A stretch of DNA of 8,842 nucleotides from Sphaerochaeta sp. UBA5849 (GCA_002432715.1 DJGJ01000011.1:1-8842), one strand, 5' to 3'; positions 1-6,979 are shown, numbered from the stretch's first letter. Translations and numbers: made by a program. The notes: generated from the sequence alone by a model not told the origin.

Positions 1-18
1 TATCAGAGACGACAATTT

Positions 19-141
19 TTACGCGATTGCCCTGGCAATATCGGCCATTTCTGCAACAGTATTGCAAACAAGCGCAACTCCTTTATAGAGAAAGGCCTGC
101 ATGAAAATATTGAAACCATGGAAAGCATACACCTGTACCAT
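19..141 (-). other. Possible 40-residue small ORF, doubtful
   Basis: In the left-edge gap an ATG at 141-139 opens a 40-codon frame ending in TAA at 21-19. The C-terminal half (KGVALVCNTVAEMADIARAI) has an amino-acid mix that would suit a real protein. There is no Shine-Dalgarno site before the ATG, and an in-frame TAG lies just two codons upstream. The opposite strand is also open from base 1 to a TGA at 154-156, with 51 codons, and could equally be the end of a gene entering from the left. I recognise neither product. The stretch may be a decayed remnant or non-coding. Confidence 0.15.
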
Positions 142-216
142 AAGCTATATCAATGAGCATTCACTCAGTACTATATCTTTTAAATACATACAGTTAATAA
201 GAATCATACTTTTTTT

Positions 217-765
217 CTAGAACATCGTCCCATGGAACCGTGAATTGAAGCTGATGTAGAGTTCGGGTGGAACATCCTGGGGAATATCCAGCAAATAATC
301 GGAAATCTTGCGAATTTTCTCCTTGAGGGTATCCTTCTTGTTTGCCTGCGCCTCCTTGAGAGCATCCAGGCATTCTGCAACAATCTGGTGGCTGCTGCGC
401 ACCTCCTGGATCGCTGACTTGAACCGCTGGCTCAAGTCAAGAATTATCTGGATAGTTTCCTCCGGATGGGCTGCAATGAAGTGAGGAAAATTCTGTTGGG
501 AGATCTCAATCAGGACACAGTCGGAGAGAGCAACCGCTGTTGCATTTCTGGGTTCATGGTCAAACAAGCCCATCTCTCCCAAACTTGAACCGGGCTTGGA
601 TATCTCAAACAGTTCAAACTGCTGGGGTGTATGGTAGTTGAGGAACAATCCGACTGTTCCGCTGCGCAGCAGAAACATCGTGGAACAAGGAGCTCCCTGC
701 TCGTAGATGACAGTCCCCTTGGGGACTTCCAATACAGGATTTCCAGCATCATGTTTTGTATTCAT
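217..765 (-). CDS. Cyclic-nucleotide-binding domain protein without DNA-binding domain
   Basis: This 182-residue protein has one Crp/Fnr-type cyclic-nucleotide-binding domain. Residues 10-95 give the beta-roll, with the early turn PKGTVIYEQG (15-24) and the phosphate-binding cassette GEMGLFDHEPRNATAVA (63-79), including the expected Gly-Glu and Arg-Asn-Ala-Thr. A helix follows at about 97-145, where Crp has its dimer helix. Crp proteins then carry a helix-turn-helix of about 70 residues; here only a short tail with a Pro-rich turn (DIPQDVPPEL) remains before TAG, so direct DNA binding looks unlikely. It may sense a cyclic nucleotide and act through a partner, or simply be a stand-alone sensor. 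The start is supported by AAGGAGG six bases before the ATG. It is divergent from the U32 gene. The ligand cannot be told from sequence alone. The 3' end shows no strong terminator. Confidence 0.85.
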   Translation of the reverse strand: MNTKHDAGNPVLEVPKGTVIYEQGAPCSTMFLLRSGTVGLFLNYHTPQQFELFEISKPGSSLGEMGLFDHEPRNATAVALSDCVLIEISQQNFPHFIAAHPEETIQIILDLSQRFKSAIQEVRSSHQIVAECLDALKEAQANKKDTLKEKIRKISDYLLDIPQDVPPELYISFNSRFHGTMF

Positions 766-787
766 AGGCTGCCTCCTTCACATCCAT

Positions 788-817
788 AGTATACGCCGAG
801 GCCCGGACGCAGAACAA
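788..817 (-). promoter_or_regulatory. Promoter for the cyclic-nucleotide-binding protein gene
   Basis: On the minus strand TTGTTC (817-812) is followed after 18 bases by TATACT (793-788), a good -10 box. Transcription would begin near 781, giving a short leader that contains the AAGGAGG ribosome site. This promoter is back-to-back with the likely U32 promoter, so one regulator could act on both within the 103-bp gap. Confidence 0.5.
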
Positions 818-833
818 GGGTGGGCCATTTGGA

Positions 834-862
834 TTGACAGGGATGCAGTGCCCCACTACCCT
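834..862 (+). promoter_or_regulatory. Likely promoter of the U32 gene, giving a leaderless mRNA
   Basis: A perfect -35 box TTGACA (834-839) is followed after 17 bases by TACCCT (857-862). That -10 keeps the three most conserved positions (T, A and the last T). Transcription would start about 6-8 bases later, at 868-870, which is the ATG of the U32 gene at 869. The only purine-rich sequence before that ATG, AAGGG at 863-867, is one base away and too close to work as a normal ribosome site. Confidence 0.45.
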
Positions 863-868
863 AAGGGC

Positions 869-3097
869 ATGACAGAACTCGCTCTCCCTGCAGGATCCCT
901 GCAACCTGCCCTTGTGGCCTTCTCTGAAGGCGCCGATGCCGTTTACCTTGGCATGAAAAGTTTTTCAGCTAGAAAAATGGCTGTAAACTTTACGCTTGAG
1001 GACCTTGCAAAACTCAGACAGATTGCTCTCTCCCAAGAAAAAAAAATCTATGTGACGGTAAACACGCTCGCCGATGATAGCCAGCTTTTGGAGCTTTTGA
1101 GCACTCTCAAGCAGATAGCCTTCATCGGCTGCGACGGAATCATTGTCCAAGACTTGGGGCTTGTCCATATCATCCGGCAACAGTTCCCTTCCCTATCGTT
1201 GCATGGCAGCACCCAATTGGCGGTGCATACCGTTCAAGGAGTACGCGAGTTGGTTCGCCTTGGCTTTGAACGGGTGGTTCTTGCCCGTGAACTTACCTTC
1301 GAGGAAATCAAGCATATCCGTGAGGCTTGTCCCGATGTAGAGCTGAAGGTCTTCATCCACGGGGCATTGTGCTACAGCTTTTCGGGCCTTTGCATGGCCA
1401 GTGAACAGCTATGTGGACGCAGTGCCAACTGCGGCGCTTGCGCCCAGATCTGCCGAAACCACTTTTCCGTTTCCGCCGACTTGGAAGTGAAAGCCGCTCT
1501 CAGTCCGATCCCTGAAGGCCAACGTGATGGTTGGTTTTTCTCCATGAGCGACCTGAAGGCAGGACCGTTGGTGAAAGAACTCGAAAAGCTTGGCATCGAG
1601 AGCCTGAAGGTTGAGGGAAGAATGAAAAGCCCTGCCTACAGCGGGCTTGCTGCCCGGTATTACCGCTCAATTCTCGATGGAAAGCAAGAAGATGAAGCCG
1701 CTGATGAGGCATTGACGATCGTCTTTGGCCGCAGGCAGACAAAAGGTTGGCTCGGCGACTATGGCCGCAAGAGTCAGGATTTTTCTCCCCGGAAAACCGC
1801 TACATTGGGGAGTGTGAGCTATCCGGGCCACCGGGGTTTGAAAGCTGCTACCATTGTATTGGTCAAGGAAGAAAAAGCTGTCATACGGGTTGAGCGCACC
1901 ATCAGTATCCACGATGGCCTGATGTACTTTATCAAAAGCAGCAAAGGACCGGTCGATGCGATAAAATTCGGTGTGTATCAACTGCAGGACCAGCAAGGAC
2001 GGAACATCACTGAAGCCACGGCAGGAATGACCGTGCAAGTAAACTTGAAAAACGGATACGCTTCTCCGCGTACCGGAGAACTGCTCTATCTTGTCAGCCG
2101 GCATGACCACAACCCGGCATTGGTAAGCGAAACGCTACCACCGGTGAAAAAACCACTCGATGTGCAACTTGTCATTTCCGATTCCCGACTTACACTCATG
2201 GGCGGAGGCGAAGAGGCAAGCTACGACATTCCCGTATCTCTGGCAAAGAAACCACAGGATACCTTTGCAAATTTGAGAACCATCCTTGACCAGAGTGATA
2301 CCTCCTACTTTAGCTTGGGCACTCTCACTGTGGAGAATAAAACCGGGCATGAACTTTCCAACCTCTTCATGCCGCTCTCGGCTTTGAAGGCAATGCGGAG
2401 AAATTGGTATGAACTGCTGGACAGAAATTTGGCCCAGTACTTCACCTCTTCTGAGGCAATCGCACCGATTATCGACAAGCATAGTACCGAGAACCTGCCT
2501 CCCCGCAGCGTGCTGCAGGGTATAGACAAACTTCCCTTTCTTGATTTGAAGCTGCTCAGGCAGAAGGTAGAGCAAGGGGAAGAACTTCGTTCCTTGCTCT
2601 TTAGCTTTGAGGAAATCTTGTATCTTCCCCTCAGTCCTGTGATGTTCAACGAAGGACAGTTCTTCACCGACCTCGATTTCCTTGTTGCAAAAATGAAGGA
2701 AGAGGGATTCTTTGATCGAGTACGCATCGGTCTGAACAACATCGGCCAGATATCCTATTTCAGAGAAACCCAAATCGCTTGTTTCCTTGACATCTATCTG
2801 TACCTCGCCAACAGTGAGGCAGCCAACCTTGCCCTTACTCTGGGTCTCAACTTCAAGGGTGCTTATTTGTGGATGGAGCGACATGAGGGGGATTTCACCA
2901 CGTGGCCGTTTATTCCTACGATAGTTGAGGCAACATACACCCCGCCTCTATTCATCAGCCGCTCGTGCTTCCGTCACGACTCGCTCATGCTCAGTTGTGA
3001 AGGTTGTCCTCATAAAGGCTCATGGTACGTCAAGGGAGACAAGGACCGCTACAAGGTCCTGGTCGAGGATTGCATCACGTACTTGGTGAGAGCATAG
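869..3097 (+). CDS. U32 peptidase-family protein (long form with DUF3656 and C-terminal Cys cluster)
   Basis: The 742-residue protein opens with the U32 signature (LALPAGSLQPALVAFSEGAD, residues 4-23). The family motif HGALCYSFSGLC (164-175) and GRSANCGACAQICR (183-196) follow, with Cys168, 175, 182, 188, 191 and 195, then IESLKVEGRMKSPAYSG. Residues about 308-415 fit the U32 C-terminal beta-barrel, and about 430-515 fit DUF3656, ending LFMPLSALKAMRR. The C-terminal part carries Cys700, 710, 713 and 735. Well-studied relatives (RlhA, TrhP) are not proteases but hydroxylate 23S rRNA or tRNA and use an iron-sulfur cluster; an RNA-modification role is inferred here. The ATG at 869 fits the family N-terminus. 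The frame is open upstream to about 707, and a GTG at 848 with AGGG before it is an alternative. The 3' end overlaps the convergent Nudix gene by 23 bp. Confidence 0.88.
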   Translation: MTELALPAGSLQPALVAFSEGADAVYLGMKSFSARKMAVNFTLEDLAKLRQIALSQEKKIYVTVNTLADDSQLLELLSTLKQIAFIGCDGIIVQDLGLVHIIRQQFPSLSLHGSTQLAVHTVQGVRELVRLGFERVVLARELTFEEIKHIREACPDVELKVFIHGALCYSFSGLCMASEQLCGRSANCGACAQICRNHFSVSADLEVKAALSPIPEGQRDGWFFSMSDLKAGPLVKELEKLGIESLKVEGRMKSPAYSGLAARYYRSILDGKQEDEAADEALTIVFGRRQTKGWLGDYGRKSQDFSPRKTATLGSVSYPGHRGLKAATIVLVKEEKAVIRVERTISIHDGLMYFIKSSKGPVDAIKFGVYQLQDQQGRNITEATAGMTVQVNLKNGYASPRTGELLYLVSRHDHNPALVSETLPPVKKPLDVQLVISDSRLTLMGGGEEASYDIPVSLAKKPQDTFANLRTILDQSDTSYFSLGTLTVENKTGHELSNLFMPLSALKAMRRNWYELLDRNLAQYFTSSEAIAPIIDKHSTENLPPRSVLQGIDKLPFLDLKLLRQKVEQGEELRSLLFSFEEILYLPLSPVMFNEGQFFTDLDFLVAKMKEEGFFDRVRIGLNNIGQISYFRETQIACFLDIYLYLANSEAANLALTLGLNFKGAYLWMERHEGDFTTWPFIPTIVEATYTPPLFISRSCFRHDSLMLSCEGCPHKGSWYVKGDKDRYKVLVEDCITYLVRA

Positions 3098-3593
3098 ATT
3101 CAAACACCGTCCTGAACTGTTCGAACCGATAGGCCACCGGGAATGCAAGCCTGCCTTGCCGGTGGATTTCCTCCAATTCAGCAAGAGTCACCCACATATA
3201 GGCGGTGGTTTCCCCTTTCTGCAGGCGGATTGCAGTATCTTGCAATGTTTTTCTGACCAAATAGATGTCCACAAAGGAAAAGGCTTTGCGTGCAGTACCG
3301 AGAAAGACCAATTCGTCTTCGGTTGCAACGATGCCGGTCTCCTCCTCAAGCTCCCTCCGTGCCGCTTGGGCGCTGGTCTCCCCGCTGACCACCGACCCCG
3401 AGGTATTCTCCCAGAGGCCCGGATAGAGTTCCTTCTCATCCGATCGGAGGGTCAACAGCAGCTTGTTGTCCTGGTTGACCGTCCACACCGAAACCACCAC
3501 GTGATAGGTGTTCTCAGGGAGGGGGCGGCCGCGAAGATGCTTCCTTCCCAAAGCAATCCTGTGTTCGTCATACAGATCCCAATACTCAGCCAT
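3075..3593 (-). CDS. Nudix hydrolase
   Basis: This 172-residue protein contains a complete Nudix box: Gly66, Glu72, Arg80-Glu81-Leu82, Glu84-Glu85 and Gly87-Ile88 in the GX5EX7REUXEEXGU spacing. The box forms the metal-binding helix that cleaves nucleoside diphosphates linked to another group. The N-terminus (EYWDLYDEHRIALGRKHLRG) and the stretch ELYPGLWENTSGS match the YfcD-like group, which resembles isopentenyl-diphosphate isomerase. The substrate cannot be assigned, and a full isomerase is unlikely at this length. AAGGAG lies five bases before the ATG. It follows asd on the same strand, but a terminator lies between them, so it probably has its own or read-through expression. Its end overlaps the U32 3' end. 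Confidence 0.9.
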   Translation of the reverse strand: MAEYWDLYDEHRIALGRKHLRGRPLPENTYHVVVSVWTVNQDNKLLLTLRSDEKELYPGLWENTSGSVVSGETSAQAARRELEEETGIVATEDELVFLGTARKAFSFVDIYLVRKTLQDTAIRLQKGETTAYMWVTLAELEEIHRQGRLAFPVAYRFEQFRTVFESMLSPST

Positions 3594-3621
3594 CGAAGCT
3601 CCTTGCTCCCTGTATTCCAGT

Positions 3622-3665
3622 CAAATAAAGCAGGGCTTCCAATCCCTGACAGAGATCGGAAGCCC
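3622..3665 (-). terminator. Rho-independent terminator of asd
   Basis: Read on the minus strand, GGGCTTCC (3665-3658) pairs perfectly with GGAAGCCC (3640-3633). The 17-base loop can pair further (ATC with GAT). The tract TGCTTTATTT follows at 3632-3623. It lies 20 bp after the asd stop and before the Nudix ribosome site, so it should end or weaken asd transcription ahead of the Nudix gene. Confidence 0.75.
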
Positions 3666-3685
3666 GACAGTGCATGATGGTCTTC

Positions 3686-4705
3686 CTAAATGAGTCCGAA
3701 CCGTTTTACAAAGGCCTCGGCATTCTGGATCGAACCGCCGGCAGCGCCCTTGACGATGTTGTTGACCAACAAGAGGAATCCAATTTTGCTGTTCTTCTTC
3801 TTCAATCGACCGGTGTAGACAACCATTCCGCTGGGCTTGCCCCAGAAGGCATACTTAGGCTGCGGGAAGGTGTTGTCGCTGCCGTATTCGACCGGAAGCT
3901 CGGGGGTAGAAGGAAGGTCGGCCACCTCCTTGAAGTCAGCCCAATCCTGGATAATATCCTCAACCTCGACATCCTGCTCCAAATCAAGCCAGACGGCTTC
4001 AAGGTGTCCGAACATGACCGGCACACGGACTGTGTAGCAGTAGACTTCGGGATTGATGGCAAGAATCTTCTTGATCTCTTTCTCAATCTTCTCTTCCTCA
4101 CCCTTGATGAAGGGGATGCAGTTGTCGGTGATGTCAAAGGAGGAAAGACCCGGATATCCTGCGCCGCTGACACTCTGGTAGCTATGAACCATGATGTTCT
4201 TTATCCCGTACTTGCGCAGCGGGGCGAGGGCCATGGCCAAGCCGGTGGTTACGCAGTTGGCATTGGTGACCACAAATCCCTTCTCTGGATAGCCTTGGTC
4301 CTTGATCAAGTCGAGCTGTTCGACATTGGTCTCGGGGATGAGAATGGGTACATTGCTCTCATAGCGCATGGATGCTGCATTGGAGAATACATAGAAGCCG
4401 TTGTCTCTCAGTTGAGGTTCTGCTTCACGGGCGACTTCGGCAGGAAGGGCGGAGAAAACAATCTTGACCCCTGCCTCTTTCATCGCTTCCATGTTGAACT
4501 CCTTGACTTGTACATCACGAATGTTCCTGGGCATCTCAAAGGGCATGACCCAGTGCACGGTGGAAGCATATTCCAAGCCAACACGGGAAGCTGAAGCGGT
4601 GGCGTACGTCAGCTCAAACCAAGGATGATCGGCCAGCATCCACATGAATACCTGGCCGACTGCGCCGGTAGCACCCATTACGGCAACTTTAATTTTCTTG
4701 TCCAT
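3686..4705 (-). CDS. asd: Aspartate-semialdehyde dehydrogenase
   Basis: The enzyme reduces aspartyl phosphate to aspartate semialdehyde with NADPH in the cytoplasm, the branch point to lysine/diaminopimelate, threonine and methionine. The 339 residues start with the nucleotide-binding loop GATGAVGQ (11-18). The active-site cysteine is Cys151 in NANCVTTGLAMALAPL. SYQSVSGAGYPG (175-186) forms part of the active site, and Arg227 and His234 in RVPVMFGHLE fit the substrate-binding Arg and catalytic His. NNIVKGAAGGSIQNAE near the C-terminus is the second conserved cofactor region. The TTGLAMALAPL context and overall length fit the archaeal/fungal-type branch rather than the E. coli type. GGGAG lies eight bases before the ATG. 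The 208-bp leader carries operator-like repeats and a small hairpin. No lysC or dap neighbour is present. Confidence 0.95.
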   Translation of the reverse strand: MDKKIKVAVMGATGAVGQVFMWMLADHPWFELTYATASASRVGLEYASTVHWVMPFEMPRNIRDVQVKEFNMEAMKEAGVKIVFSALPAEVAREAEPQLRDNGFYVFSNAASMRYESNVPILIPETNVEQLDLIKDQGYPEKGFVVTNANCVTTGLAMALAPLRKYGIKNIMVHSYQSVSGAGYPGLSSFDITDNCIPFIKGEEEKIEKEIKKILAINPEVYCYTVRVPVMFGHLEAVWLDLEQDVEVEDIIQDWADFKEVADLPSTPELPVEYGSDNTFPQPKYAFWGKPSGMVVYTGRLKKKNSKIGFLLLVNNIVKGAAGGSIQNAEAFVKRFGLI

Positions 4706-4719
4706 CTACGGTTCTCCCA

Positions 4720-4736
4720 AACGGCACAAAGCCGTT
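4720..4736 (-). promoter_or_regulatory. Hairpin in the asd leader just before the ribosome site
   Basis: On the minus strand AACGGC and GCCGTT pair around a five-base loop (TTTGT). The stem ends four bases before the GGGAG ribosome site of asd. It lacks a useful T tract for a terminator. It may stabilise the leader or affect ribosome loading, but no antiterminator partner is visible. Confidence 0.35.
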
Positions 4737-4814
4737 CATGTACGATAAAGTATCCGTACGGTACTGTTTTTACGTGAGTTTTTCAAGCGTTTGGTAACAA
4801 ATAATTGAGATTTT

Positions 4815-4832
4815 TAACAAATTGTTATTATA
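4815..4832 (-). promoter_or_regulatory. Candidate asd promoter -10 box with an operator-like palindrome
   Basis: A perfect TATAAT lies on the minus strand at 4832-4827, but the -35 region is poor. The predicted start near 4820 coincides with the centre of the perfect 13-base palindrome TAACAAATTGTTA (4815-4827). The half-site TAACAAAT recurs at 4795-4802, exactly 20 bp away. The arrangement suits a repressor that sits on the start site. A second, weaker promoter (TTGAAA at 4786-4781, 17 bases, TACCGT at 4763-4758) is also possible. Confidence 0.35.
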
Positions 4833-4872
4833 TTAACACAAAGTTTCATCATACTAAACTTCGCAGCGCAGC

Positions 4873-4902
4873 AAAAATCATAGCAAAACCGTTCGTTTTT
4901 GC
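4873..4902 (-). terminator. Weak hairpin after the PII-like gene
   Basis: Twelve bases after the stop codon, GCAAAA (4902-4897) pairs with TTTTGC (4888-4883) on the minus strand, with a CG/CG pair inside. Five T bases occur a few bases later, at 4877-4873. The stem is AT-rich and the T tract is displaced, so this is at best a leaky terminator. Confidence 0.3.
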
Positions 4903-4913
4903 CTAGAAGGAGA

Positions 4914-5519
4914 CTATCGCCCAAGCTTTATAAATTCTTGCACTGCGAAGGTAAAGGCGATTCCGCTGCCGCTCTTCTGCATGCAGGAAAGTTGTGCTAT
5001 GGAAGCAAGAATCTTTTCGGTTTGTTCCCGTTTCACGAACATCATCAGAAGTTCCTTCTCGGGCACCAAAGTCGAGCCATAAAAGGCAATGTCATCGGCT
5101 TTGGCAGTTCCCCGGCCATTGACGATGGTTCCACCACTTGCTCCTGCCTTGCGGGCGGCTGTCATGATGTCGTCAGCATACCCGCTGGTGCAGATAACGT
5201 TGACCAGGTCCCACTCTGCAGTCTTTGGTGCGGGAGAGGCCTCTCCATCCCATGAAGCCGGCACGGCGGCAAGCACCCCATGCACATGACGGTCGTTGCT
5301 TATTGCTTTGAAGACTGCATCCTTGACTGCATCACTGACCATGGTCATCAGGATTTCCTTGTGGGAATCACCAAGACCAAGGATGCACAAAAGTGAGCTC
5401 GATGCGGTACCGCGCCCGGTAAGGATGGTGCCTCCGGTGCTGCCGGCTTTCTTGGCTACCTGCATCAGAGCATCGGACTTCCCTTCTTCTACAATTGCAA
5501 ACAACAAGGTATTTCTCAT
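4914..5519 (-). CDS. Tandem-duplicated PII-like protein, partner of DUF1538 transporter
   Basis: The 201 residues form two PII-like ferredoxin-fold repeats exactly 100 residues apart: KKAGSTGGT (23-31) matches RKAGASGGT (123-131), and GRGTA recurs at 35-39 and 135-139. The strand KEILMTMV (54-61) matches KELLMMFV (155-162). Normal PII proteins (GlnB/GlnK) are single domains of about 112 residues that form trimers and control transporters or enzymes through a long T-loop with a modifiable Tyr. Here the loop after GRGTA is short; the second repeat has Tyr147 there and the first has no Tyr. The ATG overlaps the TGA of the upstream DUF1538 gene (ATGA), with GGAGG nine bases ahead, so translation is probably coupled. 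The inferred role is gating of that membrane protein in response to a small ligand. Direct nitrogen control is not shown. Confidence 0.85.
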   Translation of the reverse strand: MRNTLLFAIVEEGKSDALMQVAKKAGSTGGTILTGRGTASSSLLCILGLGDSHKEILMTMVSDAVKDAVFKAISNDRHVHGVLAAVPASWDGEASPAPKTAEWDLVNVICTSGYADDIMTAARKAGASGGTIVNGRGTAKADDIAFYGSTLVPEKELLMMFVKREQTEKILASIAQLSCMQKSGSGIAFTFAVQEFIKLGR

Positions 5520-6979
5520 ATGCTCTTTCCTCCCTTTGAAGCGGCCATCTTCTTTTGCGTTCGTTTGTAGACAAGGCCCAAAAGCTCAACAATGACCACA
5601 GGAGTCATCGAAACAAAGAGTATCACCCCGAAAGCATCCGTGAGGGGATTGCCTCCCACTGACACCGAGCTGCCGATGGCGAATGCAAGAATGAATGTGG
5701 AAGCCATAGGACCCGAGGAGACGCTGCCGCTATCGAATGAGAGGCCGACGAACAGGTCGGGCACAAAGAAGGAGAGAAAAACAGCCAATGCATAGGTGGG
5801 CAATACAAAGTACCAGATGGAGAGTCCGGTAATAACCCGAATCATGGCAAGAAAGAGCGACAAGCCTACCCCGATTGCAAGTGCAACAAGCATGAGAGGT
5901 TTCTTGATATGTCCCTGGGTAATTTCCTGCACCTGGTTTACCAGTACCCATACGGATGGCTCCGAGAGGACGGTAATGGCACCGATGACCGCCCCCACCA
6001 ATAACAGCAGGTACCTATTGTAGGTCCCGATGGCGTATCCGATCTGATACCCCACCGGGATGAAGCCGCCATTGCTTCCCATGAAGAAAAGGGTGAGTCC
6101 GATGAAAAGATAGACAAATCCTGTTACCATGCGGACAAGTTGGCCGAGGGGCATCTTCAACAGCAAGAACTGATAGAAAAGGCAGAGCAGGAGAAGCGGA
6201 ACAAGAGCTTGGGCCGTCATCGCAAGGCTTGGTTGGATGAGTGAGAGAAAGTTTCCCGCTGCAGCAACGCTGACCTCGCCCGAAGAAGCAGCGCCGCCGT
6301 CGTTGAACAGGCCGAGAATTCCAAGGGCGAACGTCGGACCGATGAGGGCGAGGGAGACATACCCAAAGTTGTCGGCGTCGTTTTGTTTCTTCTGGACACG
6401 GGCGATACCAATACCGATGGCCATGATGAAAGGCACCGATAGCGGCCCGGTGGCTGCTCCACCGGCATCGAGGGCGATACCCATCATTTCAATGGGACTG
6501 AAGATGAAAAGGATGAATAACAGGGCATAGCTGACCAGATAGACCAAACGAAGCGAGAGGTGGAAAACAACCCTGACCATTCCGACCATGAGATAGAACC
6601 CAACTCCGATGGCTATCATGGAAACAAGGGATGTCTTGGAAATCGAAGGGTTCACCCCTTTCACCTGTTCGGCCAGCACGGCAATATTGGGTTCTGCGAG
6701 AATGATGACAACTCCTACAAGAAAGCCGGTCCCAAGCAGGACCAGCAAGTGCTTGGAGCGCGTTGCCGCCGAACCTATGCGCTCACCGATTGGCAGTAAT
6801 CCAATGTCGACTCCGAGCAAAAACAACGAGAGTCCTGCGATAAGCAGGAAGCCTCCGATGATGAAGGAGGTCAACGAGCCGGCCGGCAATGGAGTAATGA
6901 AAAAATGCATGAGTGCAACAAGCGCGAGAATGGGAATGATGGATGATCCAACTTCCTTTAACTTCTTGAGCAACTCCAT
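5516..6979 (-). CDS. DUF1538 membrane protein, two fused repeats (putative cation/H+ antiporter)
   Basis: This 487-residue, very hydrophobic protein is a head-to-tail duplication. FLLGVDIGLLPIGERIG (53-69) matches FFMGSNGGFIPVGYQIG (298-314), AEP (95-97) matches SEP (339-341), DAGGAATGP (171-179) matches DSGSVSSGP (416-424), and NFG (204-206) matches AFG (449-451). All are offset by about 245 residues. Each half has about six hydrophobic segments and a Gly/Ser-rich re-entrant-like stretch. These are features of DUF1538. From memory, a two-gene DUF1538 pair (UmpAB) from Halomonas was reported to act as a Na+(Li+,K+)/H+ antiporter; by analogy this may be the fused version, but substrate is inference. 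The ATG at 6979 is chosen because AGGAGG lies five bases ahead; the frame is open further upstream from a TTG at 7027. It is the first gene of a two-gene operon with the PII-like gene. Confidence 0.88.
   Translation of the reverse strand: MELLKKLKEVGSSIIPILALVALMHFFITPLPAGSLTSFIIGGFLLIAGLSLFLLGVDIGLLPIGERIGSAATRSKHLLVLLGTGFLVGVVIILAEPNIAVLAEQVKGVNPSISKTSLVSMIAIGVGFYLMVGMVRVVFHLSLRLVYLVSYALLFILFIFSPIEMMGIALDAGGAATGPLSVPFIMAIGIGIARVQKKQNDADNFGYVSLALIGPTFALGILGLFNDGGAASSGEVSVAAAGNFLSLIQPSLAMTAQALVPLLLLCLFYQFLLLKMPLGQLVRMVTGFVYLFIGLTLFFMGSNGGFIPVGYQIGYAIGTYNRYLLLLVGAVIGAITVLSEPSVWVLVNQVQEITQGHIKKPLMLVALAIGVGLSLFLAMIRVITGLSIWYFVLPTYALAVFLSFFVPDLFVGLSFDSGSVSSGPMASTFILAFAIGSSVSVGGNPLTDAFGVILFVSMTPVVIVELLGLVYKRTQKKMAASKGGKSI

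Noticed and set aside
2135..2884. 249-codon open frame on the minus strand
   Set aside because: It is antisense to the U32 gene, has no recognisable domain, and results from codon bias on the other strand.
3042..3060. Hairpin AGGACC/GGTCCT as a terminator for the Nudix gene
   Set aside because: It has a six-bp stem inside the U32 coding region and no T tract on either strand.
3674..4594. 306-codon open frame on the plus strand
   Set aside because: It lies entirely antisense to asd, whose motifs are unmistakable, and it shows no family motif or ribosome site.
4706..4913. Lysine riboswitch or other leader riboswitch before asd
   Set aside because: The stretch is AT-rich, with only a six-bp hairpin near the ribosome site. 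The conserved core and multi-helix pattern of a lysine riboswitch are absent.
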